Of a DNA stretch of 10,138 bases, positions 1-7,423 are shown piece by piece (position 1 is the stretch's first letter; the number at the start of each line of letters is the position of its first letter). The notes beneath the pieces were generated by a model. That model was not told where the DNA came from, made no database searches, and saw nothing but the letters and a program-made list of their open reading frames with translations. The position numbers and the translations under genes are program-made. Location of the stretch: assembly GCA_900551985.1 (NCBI GenBank), contig URYG01000117.1:1-10138 (forward strand), in the 5' to 3' direction. Source of the DNA: an uncultured Prevotella sp. Lineage in GTDB: Bacteria > Bacteroidota > Bacteroidia > Bacteroidales > Bacteroidaceae.

Positions 1-1058
1 CTTGCGTTGCTTTCAACGTAACATCTAAGGAGCAGGTTATCATCAACACATGGTATGGTGGTGAGATGAAGAAGGGTATGTTCTCTATGATGAACTACTT
101 CTTGCCATTGAAGGGTATGGCTTCTATGCACTGCTCTGCTAACTGCGATATGAACGGTGAGAATACAGCTATCTTCTTCGGTCTTTCTGGTACAGGTAAG
201 ACTACATTGTCAACAGACCCTAAGCGTAAGTTGATCGGTGACGATGAGCACGGATGGGATGACAATGGTGTATTCAACTTCGAAGGTGGTTGCTACGCTA
301 AGGTTATCAACTTGGACAAGGAGTCTGAGCCAGATATCTACAACGCTATCAAGCGCAACGCTCTCCTCGAGAACGTAACTGTAGCTGCTGATGGTAAGAT
401 TGACTTCGCTGATAAGAGCGTAACAGAGAACACTCGTGTTTCTTACCCAATCTTCCACATCAACAACATCCAGCCAGGTTCTTCTGCTCCAGCTGCTAAG
501 CAGGTTATCTTCCTTTCAGCTGATGCATTCGGTGTATTGCCTCCAGTATCTATCCTGACTCCAGAGCAGACTCAGTACTACTTCCTCTCTGGTTTCACAG
601 CTAAGTTGGCTGGTACAGAGCGCGGTATCACAGAGCCTACTCCAACATTCTCTGCTTGCTTCGGTCAGGCATTCTTGGAGTTGCACCCAACAAAGTACGC
701 TCAGGAGTTGGTTAAGAAGATGAACAAGAACAACGCTAAGGCTTACCTCGTTAACACAGGTTGGAACGGTACAGGCAAGCGTATCTCTATCCGCGATACA
801 CGTGGTATCATCGACGCTATCCTGAATGGTGACATCGACAAGGCTCCTACAAAGCAGATCCCTATGTTCGACTTCAAGGTTCCAACAGAGTTGCCAGGTG
901 TAGCTACTGAGATCTTGGATCCACGTGATACATACGCTGAGGCTTCTCAGTGGGAGGAGAAGGCTAAGGATTTGGCTGCTCGTTTCATCAAGAACTTCAA
1001 GAAGTATGAGACAAACGAGGCTGGTAAGGCTCTCGTTGCTGCTGGTCCACAGCTCTAA
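1..1058 (+). CDS. pckA: Phosphoenolpyruvate carboxykinase (ATP), 5'-truncated by window edge
   Basis: Converts oxaloacetate plus ATP to PEP, CO2 and ADP. In anaerobic Bacteroidota it often runs the other way, fixing CO2 towards succinate. The frame is open from base 3 (codons CVAFNV...) with no stop before TAA at 1056-1058, so the gene begins upstream and the ATG at 66 is internal. The visible 351 residues align, from memory, with about residue 189 onward of the 540-residue E. coli enzyme, so roughly 190 N-terminal residues are missing. Visible motifs are the P-loop GLSGTGKTTLS (180-212, Lys codon 198-200), the metal-binding kinase-2 motif DDEHGWDD (240-263), the ENTRVSYP stretch, FSACFGQAFL, and NTGWNGTGKRISIRDTR near the nucleotide site. 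It ends in VAAGPQL, very like the E. coli C terminus. Codon choice is strongly restricted (GCT, GGT, AAG, AAC), which suggests high expression. It is monocistronic at its 3' end because a strong terminator follows. Confidence 0.97.
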   Translation, partial: CVAFNVTSKEQVIINTWYGGEMKKGMFSMMNYFLPLKGMASMHCSANCDMNGENTAIFFGLSGTGKTTLSTDPKRKLIGDDEHGWDDNGVFNFEGGCYAKVINLDKESEPDIYNAIKRNALLENVTVAADGKIDFADKSVTENTRVSYPIFHINNIQPGSSAPAAKQVIFLSADAFGVLPPVSILTPEQTQYYFLSGFTAKLAGTERGITEPTPTFSACFGQAFLELHPTKYAQELVKKMNKNNAKAYLVNTGWNGTGKRISIRDTRGIIDAILNGDIDKAPTKQIPMFDFKVPTELPGVATEILDPRDTYAEASQWEEKAKDLAARFIKNFKKYETNEAGKALVAAGPQL

Positions 1059-1074
1059 TTCGACATTTCGAATT
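1057..1074 (+). other. Short palindromic hairpin overlapping the pckA stop codon
   Basis: AATTCGA (1057-1063) is the exact reverse complement of TCGAATT (1068-1074), leaving a CATT loop. The 7-bp AT-rich stem starts inside the TAA stop and precedes the main terminator by about 15 bases. It may help protect the mRNA 3' end, or it may be chance. Function is inference only. Confidence 0.35.
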
Positions 1075-1087
1075 TATACTAAATATG

Positions 1088-1129
1088 GAATCCCGTTTCT
1101 CGTAAGAGAGGCGGGATTTCTTCGTTTTT
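1088..1129 (+). terminator. Intrinsic terminator of pckA
   Basis: A 13-bp stem is formed by 1089-1101 (AATCCCGTTTCTC) and 1106-1118 (GAGAGGCGGGATT), with a GTAA tetraloop and two G-U pairs in the middle. It is followed by TTCTTCGTTTTT, a broken T tract ending at 1129. This is the expected form of a factor-independent terminator and it separates pckA from the lipoprotein gene downstream. Confidence 0.88.
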
Positions 1130-1226
1130 ACTCCTTTAAATCACTAAAAAATATAAAAAATGCCCCTAAAATCAATAAATTGCATAATAATAAGGAGAAA
1201 AGGGCGATTTTTTAAAGAATTCTCCG

Positions 1227-1234
1227 TAAATTTG
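1227..1234 (+). promoter_or_regulatory. Bacteroidota-type promoter -7 element for the lipoprotein gene
   Basis: TAAATTTG matches the TAnnTTTG -7 consensus known for the Bacteroidota primary sigma factor. It lies after the pckA terminator and 25 bases before the lipoprotein ATG at 1260. No convincing TTTG-like -33 box is visible; a run of six T at 1208-1213 is too close. Transcription would start around 1240, giving a 5' leader of about 20 nt. The rest of 1130-1226 is A/T-rich spacer with no gene. Confidence 0.6.
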
Positions 1235-1259
1235 CAGCTAAAAAGAAAAATTGGATAGA

Positions 1260-2645
1260 ATGAAAAGTAAATTTTTAGCTTTTATAGCACTTGTTGCAGC
1301 TACTTTGTCGCTCTCTTCATGCTTGAGCAGCGACGAGACAGTAGTAGAATATACAAATGATACAGCCATCACGAGTTTCTCCTTGGGAAAGCTCGGTAGA
1401 TACACGAAGACTACTGCAGGCAAGGATACTCTGATTGCTGATAAAGTGAATGGAGCTAACTATCATTTTTATATAGATCAGGCTACACGCCAGATCTATA
1501 ACGTAGATTCCTTGCCTACCAAGACAAGGACCGCTGCCGTATTGGCTACCATCAGCAGCAAGAACAGCAGCCCTATCTTCATCATGCACAAGGATTATCC
1601 TGAGAAGATTGACTCGGCAAAGTATTATTCAAGTACCGATTCCATCGACTTCTCTCAGCCACGACAGGTTCGTGTATATAACAACTCGCTCAATGCCTAC
1701 GTTACTTACACCGTAAAGGTGAACGTGCATCAGCAGGAAGGCGATGAGTTCAACTGGCAAACCAAGGCTCAGTTTAATGATCAGCTCGCTGCCCTCAGCG
1801 ACCTGAAGGCGCTCGCCCTGGGAAGCCATATCTATGTATTCGGCAAGACCCTCGGGGGAATGAAGATATACAAGAGTGCTGCAAGCGACGGTAACAATTG
1901 GGATGAGGTAACAGCCAACCAGACTTTCGCAGCTGCCGATTATCAGAACGCCGTGCAGATGGGCGATCAGCTCTATATCCTCTCAGATGGCAAGGTGTAT
2001 GCTTCTACTGATGCTGCAACCTGGAATCAGGTAGGCGAGGATAGCCAGCTCAAGCAGTTGGTAGGTGCCAGCAGCAAGTATCTCTATGCCTTTACCGCTA
2101 CAGGCATCGCCGTGTCTAAGGACAATGGCGCAACCTGGGCTGCCCAGCAGTTGGATGCAGATTTCTCACTCCTGCCAACCCAGAGCCTGAGCATGAATGT
2201 ATCTACCATTGCTTCTGTGAAGAATGTAGAGAATGTTCTCCTGCTCGGTACCCGTGATGCAAGCTATGGTGATACCATCGCTACACTCTGGAATCATGTG
2301 GCTGATTACTCTGCCAATGCTTCAGAGAGCGCATGGAACTATATAGAATATGATGCTTACCAGAGTGGAAAGATGCCAATGATGGATCAGGTGCTCGTTT
2401 GCGGTGCTGATTCCGGCTTCGTAGCCCTCGGCAGCAACGGCAAATGGTATAAGAGCAAGAACAACGGACTGACATGGGGTGTAGATACACTCGTAACCAT
2501 GCCAGCAGGATTCTCTGCTACCACCCAGCGCTTCGGCTTCTGCCGCGACAAGGACAACTTCTACTGGGTAGTAAGAAACGGCAGCGTATGGAAGGGTCGC
2601 TTCAACAAGGATGCCTGGATCAAGGACCAGACCATCTTCGAATAA
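1260..2645 (+). CDS. Surface-type lipoprotein with Asp-box (BNR-like) repeats, probably DUF6242 family
   Basis: The precursor has 461 residues. I chose ATG 1260 over the in-frame TTG at 1251 because it gives a clean lipoprotein signal: MKSK, a hydrophobic stretch, then lipobox LSSC with the lipidated Cys at residue 21. The residues after it, LSSDE, resemble the Ser/acidic export signal that sends Bacteroidota lipoproteins to the cell surface. Residues ~25-165 look like an all-beta N-terminal domain. From ~170 on there are repeated Asp-box-like motifs: SAASDGNNW (206-214), STDAATW (249-255), SKDNGATW (286-293) and SKNNGLTW (399-406). Such boxes mark beta-propeller turns in sialidases and other BNR proteins, but I see no catalytic sialidase signature, so a binding or structural role is more likely. 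The DUF6242 name is from memory of similar Prevotella/Bacteroides proteins. The next gene follows after 44 nt, so co-transcription is plausible. Confidence 0.85.
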   Translation: MKSKFLAFIALVAATLSLSSCLSSDETVVEYTNDTAITSFSLGKLGRYTKTTAGKDTLIADKVNGANYHFYIDQATRQIYNVDSLPTKTRTAAVLATISSKNSSPIFIMHKDYPEKIDSAKYYSSTDSIDFSQPRQVRVYNNSLNAYVTYTVKVNVHQQEGDEFNWQTKAQFNDQLAALSDLKALALGSHIYVFGKTLGGMKIYKSAASDGNNWDEVTANQTFAAADYQNAVQMGDQLYILSDGKVYASTDAATWNQVGEDSQLKQLVGASSKYLYAFTATGIAVSKDNGATWAAQQLDADFSLLPTQSLSMNVSTIASVKNVENVLLLGTRDASYGDTIATLWNHVADYSANASESAWNYIEYDAYQSGKMPMMDQVLVCGADSGFVALGSNGKWYKSKNNGLTWGVDTLVTMPAGFSATTQRFGFCRDKDNFYWVVRNGSVWKGRFNKDAWIKDQTIFE

Positions 2646-2663
2646 GACCGTCGGGAATCAATC

Positions 2664-2685
2664 ATATTCATATCGCGTAAGGTAT
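2664..2685 (+). promoter_or_regulatory. Leader element upstream of the porG-like gene (copy 1)
   Basis: It contains ATATTCATATC (2664-2674), three bases, then TAAGGTAT (2678-2685), ending four bases before the ATG at 2690. The same two blocks occur upstream of skp3 (8071-8081 and 8090-8097), and TAAGGTA recurs before bamA and the permease. It could act as a weak ribosome-loading site (AAGG) or a leader element. Function is unproven. Confidence 0.4.
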
Positions 2686-2689
2686 AGAC

Positions 2690-3385
2690 ATGAGGAGAAG
2701 CTTGTGTAAATGCTTGTTGCTGCCGGTCTTGTTCCTCTTACCACCCCAGGTGATGAGGGCACAGGACGATTACCAGTATCGTATGGAGATGGGTGCCGGC
2801 GTGGGACTGGTTGCCTACGAGGGCGACCTGAACGGCAATATCCTTGCCCATCAGCAGCCGATGGCTGCCATCGTGGGAAGATACAACTTCGATCCCTACA
2901 AGGATCTGCGGTTCAACCTGGGACTGGGCAAGCTGAAAGGCTCTAACGACAAGGTGAAGACCGATTATCCCGACCTGGATGGGAAAGCCTACTCCTTCAG
3001 CAATACCCTGGTGGATATGAGCCTCGTCTTCGAGTACAACTTCTGGCCCTACGGCACAGGCAGGGACTACAGAGGAGCCAGGAGGCTGGTGCCTTTCATC
3101 TTCGGAGGTCTGGGAGCTACCTTTGTGAAGGGAGAGCAGAAGAATATATTTACCGCCAACGTGCCTTTGGGCATCGGGGCGAAATACAAGATAAACGAGC
3201 GGATGAACGTAGGCGTAGATTGGAGCATCCATTTCTCGCTGAACGATGAACTGGATGGGGTGAAAGACCCTTATGGCATCAAGAGCAGCGGACTCTGGAA
3301 AAACCAGGACTGCTATTCCATGCTGCAGGTCTCGTTCACCTACAGCTTCAGCGCAAAGTGTAAAACGTGTAATAAAGAAGAATAA
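2690..3385 (+). CDS. DUF6089 / PorG-like outer-membrane beta-barrel protein
   Basis: The protein has 231 residues with a signal peptide (MRRSLCKCLLLP..., likely cleaved at A24|Q25). The mature part begins YRMEMGAGVGLVAYEGDLNGN, which I associate with DUF6089 proteins. It then shows alternating amphipathic strands rich in Gly and aromatics (RFNLGLGKLKG, SLVFEYNFWPYG, FIFGGLGATFVKG, GIGAKYKI, MLQVSFTYSF), as expected for a small 8-strand-type barrel. In P. gingivalis the equivalent gene upstream of uppS encodes PorG, an outer-membrane partner of the type IX secretion ring; orthology here is inferred from size, fold and gene order. Many gut species keep this family without known T9SS cargo, so its role may be broader. 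The C terminus carries a CKTC motif (Cys224, Cys227) after the last strand. Coding sequence looks more G/C-rich than pckA. It lies 44 nt after the lipoprotein gene and 24 nt before uppS. Confidence 0.82.
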   Translation: MRRSLCKCLLLPVLFLLPPQVMRAQDDYQYRMEMGAGVGLVAYEGDLNGNILAHQQPMAAIVGRYNFDPYKDLRFNLGLGKLKGSNDKVKTDYPDLDGKAYSFSNTLVDMSLVFEYNFWPYGTGRDYRGARRLVPFIFGGLGATFVKGEQKNIFTANVPLGIGAKYKINERMNVGVDWSIHFSLNDELDGVKDPYGIKSSGLWKNQDCYSMLQVSFTYSFSAKCKTCNKEE

Positions 3386-3409
3386 GAACTCTTAATTAAA
3401 GAATAAGAT

Positions 3410-4162
3410 ATGAACAACTTGGATATGAACAGAATACCTGAGCACATCGCTATCATCATGGATGGCAATGGACGCTGGGCAACAGAAAGAGGTAAGGATC
3501 GCAGCTACGGCCACCAGGCTGGAGTTGACGCAGTGCGTTGCATTACATCAGAATGTACTCGCCTCGGTGTGAAGTACCTTACTCTCTATACTTTCTCTAC
3601 TGAAAACTGGAATCGTCCTGCCGACGAGATTTCTGCCCTGATGGGACTGGTACTGACTTCTCTGGAGGATGAAATCTTCATGAAGAACAATGTGCGATTC
3701 CGCGTGATCGGCGACTTGAAGCGTCTGCCACAGGCTGTGCAGGACAAGTTGCAGGAGACCATGGACCATACCGCCAAGAACGATGCCATGACCATGGTAG
3801 TAGCCCTGAGCTACTCTTCGCGCTGGGAAATCATGAAGGCGATGAAGGAAACCGTGAAGGAGGCTATGGAGAAGGGCGCCAGCTACGAGGAGGTTGAGAA
3901 GATGCTTACCGAGGAGAACTTCGAGAAGCACCTGGAGACCAACTTCATGCCAGACCCAGAACTTCTGATCCGTACAGGTGGCGAGTTGCGTATCAGCAAC
4001 TACCTGTTGTGGCAGATTGCCTATTCTGAGTTGTATTTCTGCGATACCTATTGGCCAGACTTCAACGAGGAGTGCTTGCACAAGGCTATCGAGAGCTACC
4101 AGTCGCGCCAGCGCCGTTTCGGCAAGACCGAGGCTCAGGTAGAAGCAGAGGAAGAGAAGTAA
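3410..4162 (+). CDS. uppS: Isoprenyl transferase / undecaprenyl diphosphate synthase
   Basis: This cis-prenyltransferase adds eight isopentenyl units to farnesyl diphosphate to make the C55 carrier used for peptidoglycan and surface polysaccharides; it acts in the cytosol at the membrane. Its 250 residues match the usual length (E. coli 253). The catalytic Asp is D18 in HIAIIMDGNGRWA. Next come GHQAG and LYTFSTENWNRP, then the diphosphate-binding block with R188 and R194 in LLIRTGGELRISN and E207 in AYSELYF, equivalent to E. coli R194, R200 and E213. I take ATG 3410; an internal ATG at 3425 would also leave the catalytic core intact but cuts the short N-terminal lead. The upstream AATAAGATATG resembles the TAAGGTA leader seen before neighbouring genes, with one changed base. 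It sits between the porG-like gene and bamA, an order conserved in Bacteroidota. Confidence 0.96.
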   Translation: MNNLDMNRIPEHIAIIMDGNGRWATERGKDRSYGHQAGVDAVRCITSECTRLGVKYLTLYTFSTENWNRPADEISALMGLVLTSLEDEIFMKNNVRFRVIGDLKRLPQAVQDKLQETMDHTAKNDAMTMVVALSYSSRWEIMKAMKETVKEAMEKGASYEEVEKMLTEENFEKHLETNFMPDPELLIRTGGELRISNYLLWQIAYSELYFCDTYWPDFNEECLHKAIESYQSRQRRFGKTEAQVEAEEEK

Positions 4163-4195
4163 AAGGGGGAAAAAGGACGAAAAATAGATACTATA

Positions 4196-4210
4196 TATAT
4201 AATAAGGTAT
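4196..4210 (+). promoter_or_regulatory. Leader element upstream of bamA (copy 2)
   Basis: TATATAATAAGGTAT is identical over 15 bases to 8083-8097 upstream of skp3. Here it ends two bases before the ATG at 4213, closer than a normal Shine-Dalgarno spacing. The longer context TACTATAT...TAATAAGGTA is also seen before the permease gene at 9934. Whether it is a promoter part, ribosome-loading element or operator cannot be told from sequence alone. Confidence 0.45.
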
Positions 4211-4212
4211 AA

Positions 4213-6849
4213 ATGAACAAGCTAAGAAAGATTTTCATCCTGCTATTCGGCATCATGGCGAGTGCGCAGGTTATGGCACAGGATAAGATAGTACATCCAG
4301 ATATCTCGTATGCCGGAACCCCTCGCACCTTGACCCTTGGAGGTATCAACGTGTCGGGTGTGGAAGGATACGAAGACTATGTACTCACCGGTATCTCGGG
4401 CCTGACAGTGGGAGAAGAGATTGAAGTGCCAGGCGACGCTATTACCAATGCCGTCAAGCGCTATTGGAAACATGGACTTTTCTCTAAAGTCGCTATCGCT
4501 GCCGACTCTATCGTGGGTGAAAAACTTTATCTTCACATCTATCTCGCGGTAAGACCTCGTATCTCTGACATCCACTACGTGGGATTGAAGAAGAGCGAGC
4601 GTGAGGATATGGAGCAGAAGCTAGGTATGGTTAAGGGTACTCAGGTAACACCTAACATGCTCGACCGTGCCAAGATCCTTGCCAAGAAATACTTCGATGA
4701 CAAGGGCTTCAAGAATGCTGAAATCCAGATCAACCAGCGCGACGATGTGGCTAACAAGGGCCAGGTAATCCTGGACGTGATCGTAGATAAGAAACAGAAA
4801 ATCAAGGTTCACCAGATTACCATCGACGGTAACGAGAAACTCTCGGACAGAAAGATCAAGGGTGGACTCTTCTCGAAGGGTGCCTTTGCCAAGACCCACG
4901 AGGCTGGCAAGTTTGCTACTTTCTTCAAATCGAAGAAGTTTACTCCTGAGAGATGGAAGGAAGACAAGCAGAAACTCATCGACAAATACTACGAGTATGG
5001 TTATCGTGATGCGCAGATCCTGGAAGACAGCGTAAGCAACTTCGACGAGAAGCACGTCAACGTATATGTCAAGGTAGATGAGGGTAAGCGCTACTTTATC
5101 CGCAATATCAACTGGGTGGGCAACACCGTATATGCTACCGACTATCTGAATGCCGTGCTCGGTATGAAGAAGGGCGATGTATATAATCAGAAACTCCTGG
5201 GCAAGCGATTGCAGGAAGATGAAGATGCTGTGGGCAACCTCTATTACAACAATGGTTACGTGTTCTCTAACATCAATCCTGCCGAAGTGAACATCGACGG
5301 CGATTCCATCGATCTGGAGATGCGCGTGACAGAGGGACCTCAGGCTTACCTGAGCCACGTACGTATCAACGGTAATACCCGTCTCTATGAGAACGTAGTA
5401 CGCCGTGAGCTCCGTACCAAGCCAGGCGACCTCTTCTCTAAGGATGCCCTGATGCGTTCGGCTCGTGAGTTGGCTTCCATGGGTCACTTCGATGCTGAGA
5501 AGGTTTCACCAGATGTAAAGCCTAACTACGAGGACGGTACTGTGGATGTAAACTGGAACCTGGAGCAGAAGAGTAACGACCAGATTGAGTTCTCGCTCGG
5601 TTGGGGTCAGACGGGTGTCATCGGACGTGTGGGCTTGAAGCTCAACAACTTCTCTATGGCAAACCTCTTCAACAAGAACAAGGAGCATCGTGGTATCATG
5701 CCTATCGGTGATGGTGAGGTGCTGAGTATCGGTGCACAGACCAATGGTACCTACTATCAGAGCTACAACGTAAGCTACTCTACCAACTGGTTTGGCGGCA
5801 AGCGCCCTATCCAGTTCAGCGTAGGTGCATACTACAGTAAGAGTACAGACGTGTCAAGCAACTATTATAATAGTGCCTACATGAATAACTACATGAGCTA
5901 CATGTATGGTTATGGTACGGGTTACTATAATAACTACGAGAATTATTACGATCCAGACAAGTACATCCAGATGGTGGGTGTGAGCCTCGGTTGGGGTAAG
6001 CGCCTCCGTTGGCCGGATGATTACTTCACCTTGTCTGTGCAGTTGGCTTACCAGCGCTACATGATGAAGAACTGGAGCTATATGTTGATGACCAACGGTA
6101 ATGCGAACAACTTGAACTTGACCATCGCATTGAACCGTACATCAACCGACAACCAGCTCTTCCCACGTCGTGGTTCAGAGTTTGAGGCAAGTGTGAACCT
6201 TACTCCACCATGGAGTGCGTTCGACAACAAGGATTACAAGAACCTCGCCAACAACTCCCAGTCTCCAACCTACTCTGCAGAGCAGCAGGAGAAATACCGC
6301 TGGATTGAGTATCACAAGTGGAAGTTCAAGGCAAAGACCTATACCGCACTTACAGAGGGTCAGAAGTGCTTCGTATTGATGACCCGTGTAGAGCTCGGTT
6401 TGCTCGGTGCTTACAACAAGTACAAGAAGAGTCCATTCGAGACCTACTATGTGGGTGGTGACGGTATGAGCGGTTATTCATCCTATTATGGTGAGGAAAC
6501 CATCGGACTCCGTGGTTACGAGAACGGTTCCGTATCTTACGGCCGTACCACCGGTTACTATGCTTATGCATACGACCGCTTCTCATTGGAGTTGCGTTAT
6601 CCATTCCTCCTGGGCAATACCACAATCTATGGTTTGACCTTCGTAGAGGCAGGTAACGCCTGGTATGATACCAAGGACTTCAATCCATTCAGCATGAAGC
6701 GCAGTGCCGGTGTAGGTGTGCGTATCTTCCTGCCAATGGTGGGTCTGATGGGTATTGACTGGGCTTACGGTTTCGACAAAGTATGGAACGGAAGCCAGTA
6801 TAAGAAGGGTGGAAGCCAGTTCCACTTCATCTTGGGTCAGGAATTCTAA
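4213..6849 (+). CDS. bamA: Outer-membrane assembly protein BamA (Omp85 family)
   Basis: BamA is the central insertase that folds beta-barrel proteins into the outer membrane. The 878-residue precursor has a signal peptide probably cut at A22|Q23. Five POTRA-like repeats follow: roughly residues 42-115, 116-195, 196-298, 299-378 and 379-457. The start of each later repeat is seen in ISDIHYVG, VHQITIDGNEKLS, IRNINWVGNTVY and LSHVRINGNTRLY. The third is lengthened by a Lys/Phe-rich insert (KFATFFKSKKF). From ~458 a 16-strand barrel begins (IEFSLGWGQTG). The conserved loop-6 RGY/RGF motif is GLRGYENG (Arg767), and the chain ends FHFILGQEF with the expected C-terminal Phe. An external-loop stretch at 550-584 is unusually Tyr/Asn-rich. 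skp1 follows after only 11 nt, so translation and folding partners are likely co-transcribed. The uppS stop is 50 nt upstream across a purine-rich then TA-rich spacer. Confidence 0.96.
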   Translation: MNKLRKIFILLFGIMASAQVMAQDKIVHPDISYAGTPRTLTLGGINVSGVEGYEDYVLTGISGLTVGEEIEVPGDAITNAVKRYWKHGLFSKVAIAADSIVGEKLYLHIYLAVRPRISDIHYVGLKKSEREDMEQKLGMVKGTQVTPNMLDRAKILAKKYFDDKGFKNAEIQINQRDDVANKGQVILDVIVDKKQKIKVHQITIDGNEKLSDRKIKGGLFSKGAFAKTHEAGKFATFFKSKKFTPERWKEDKQKLIDKYYEYGYRDAQILEDSVSNFDEKHVNVYVKVDEGKRYFIRNINWVGNTVYATDYLNAVLGMKKGDVYNQKLLGKRLQEDEDAVGNLYYNNGYVFSNINPAEVNIDGDSIDLEMRVTEGPQAYLSHVRINGNTRLYENVVRRELRTKPGDLFSKDALMRSARELASMGHFDAEKVSPDVKPNYEDGTVDVNWNLEQKSNDQIEFSLGWGQTGVIGRVGLKLNNFSMANLFNKNKEHRGIMPIGDGEVLSIGAQTNGTYYQSYNVSYSTNWFGGKRPIQFSVGAYYSKSTDVSSNYYNSAYMNNYMSYMYGYGTGYYNNYENYYDPDKYIQMVGVSLGWGKRLRWPDDYFTLSVQLAYQRYMMKNWSYMLMTNGNANNLNLTIALNRTSTDNQLFPRRGSEFEASVNLTPPWSAFDNKDYKNLANNSQSPTYSAEQQEKYRWIEYHKWKFKAKTYTALTEGQKCFVLMTRVELGLLGAYNKYKKSPFETYYVGGDGMSGYSSYYGEETIGLRGYENGSVSYGRTTGYYAYAYDRFSLELRYPFLLGNTTIYGLTFVEAGNAWYDTKDFNPFSMKRSAGVGVRIFLPMVGLMGIDWAYGFDKVWNGSQYKKGGSQFHFILGQEF

Positions 6850-6860
6850 AGACGGATTTT

Positions 6861-7376
6861 ATGAAGAAAATAGTATTGATGCTGATGATGGCTGTAGCAG
6901 CCATCTCAGCACATGCACAGAAATATGCATTGGTGGATATGGAGTACATCCTGCGCAATATCCCAGCTTATGAGCGTGCCAACGAACAGTTGAACCAGGT
7001 GAGCCGCAAGTGGCAGGCCGAGGTAGAGGCGCTCAATCTGGAAGCAAGCACCATGTACAAGAACTATCAGAACGAGGTAGTATTCCTCTCACAGGAGCAG
7101 AAGAAGGCCAAGCAGGACTCCATTATGCAGAAGGAGAAGGAAGCCAGCGACCTGAAGAAGAAATACTTCGGTGCCGAGGGAGAGCTTTACAAGAAGCGCG
7201 AGGCACTGATGGAACCTATCCAGGAGGAGATTTACAATGCCGTAAAGGAGATTTCCAACCTGCGCGGCTACTCGCTTGTTCTCGACAGAGCCAGCAACAA
7301 TGGAATCATTTTTGGCTCGCCAAAAATAGACATCAGCAACGAGGTTCTCCAGAAATTAGGCTATTCTAACAAATAA
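6861..7376 (+). CDS. Periplasmic OmpH/Skp-family chaperone, first paralogue
   Basis: The protein has 171 residues: a signal peptide (MKKIVLMLMMAVAAISAHA, cut at A19|Q20), then YALVDMEYILRNIPAYERAN, the typical OmpH opening where a short strand leads into the first tentacle helix. Long Lys/Glu/Gln-rich helices at ~40-130 form the coiled-coil arms. The closing segment (ISNLRGYSLVLDRASNNGIIFGSP) is the second half of the trimerisation body. Skp homotrimers hold unfolded outer-membrane proteins in the periplasm and hand them to BamA, which fits its position 11 nt behind bamA. In P. gingivalis an Skp-like protein from this locus has been linked to type IX secretion. No terminator is visible between bamA and this gene. 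Family assignment is sure; which paralogue corresponds to which in other species is not. Confidence 0.92.
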   Translation: MKKIVLMLMMAVAAISAHAQKYALVDMEYILRNIPAYERANEQLNQVSRKWQAEVEALNLEASTMYKNYQNEVVFLSQEQKKAKQDSIMQKEKEASDLKKKYFGAEGELYKKREALMEPIQEEIYNAVKEISNLRGYSLVLDRASNNGIIFGSPKIDISNEVLQKLGYSNK

Positions 7377-7391
7377 TAAGTGTTATTCCTG

Positions 7392-7421
7392 GAAATAATC
7401 TAGGTTATTTCAAGAAATAAT
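7392..7421 (+). promoter_or_regulatory. Inverted/direct repeat upstream of the skp2 promoter (possible operator)
   Basis: GAAATAA (7392-7398) and TTATTTC (7405-7411) are exact inverted repeats around TCTAGG, and GAAATAAT recurs directly at 7414-7421. The group ends two bases before the -7 element at 7424, so it covers the -33 region. It could bind a dimeric regulator, or form an AT-rich hairpin at the 3' end of the bamA-skp1 mRNA. It lacks a following T tract, so it is not a typical terminator. Confidence 0.35.
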
Positions 7422-7423
7422 TG

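Noticed and set aside
66..68. ATG at 66 as the pckA start
   Set aside because: The frame is open back to base 3 and encodes conserved PckA residues (INTWYGGEM), so this is an internal Met.
925..1215. Second-frame open stretch running from pckA through its terminator
   Set aside because: It overlaps the end of pckA in another frame, reads through the terminator stem and has low-complexity Arg/Leu content.
1251..1253. In-frame TTG at 1251 as start of the lipoprotein
   Set aside because: It would add MDR before the signal peptide; ATG at 1260 gives a standard lipoprotein signal and follows an A-rich leader.
4621..5487. Long open frame on the - strand inside bamA (288 codons)
   Set aside because: It lies wholly antisense to a clearly conserved gene, gives a Val/Leu-rich sequence without family motifs, and is explained by the codon bias of bamA leaving few reverse-strand stops.
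6755..7369. Alternative-frame + strand frames across the bamA end and inside skp1
   Set aside because: They overlap well-supported genes in another frame and show no family motifs.
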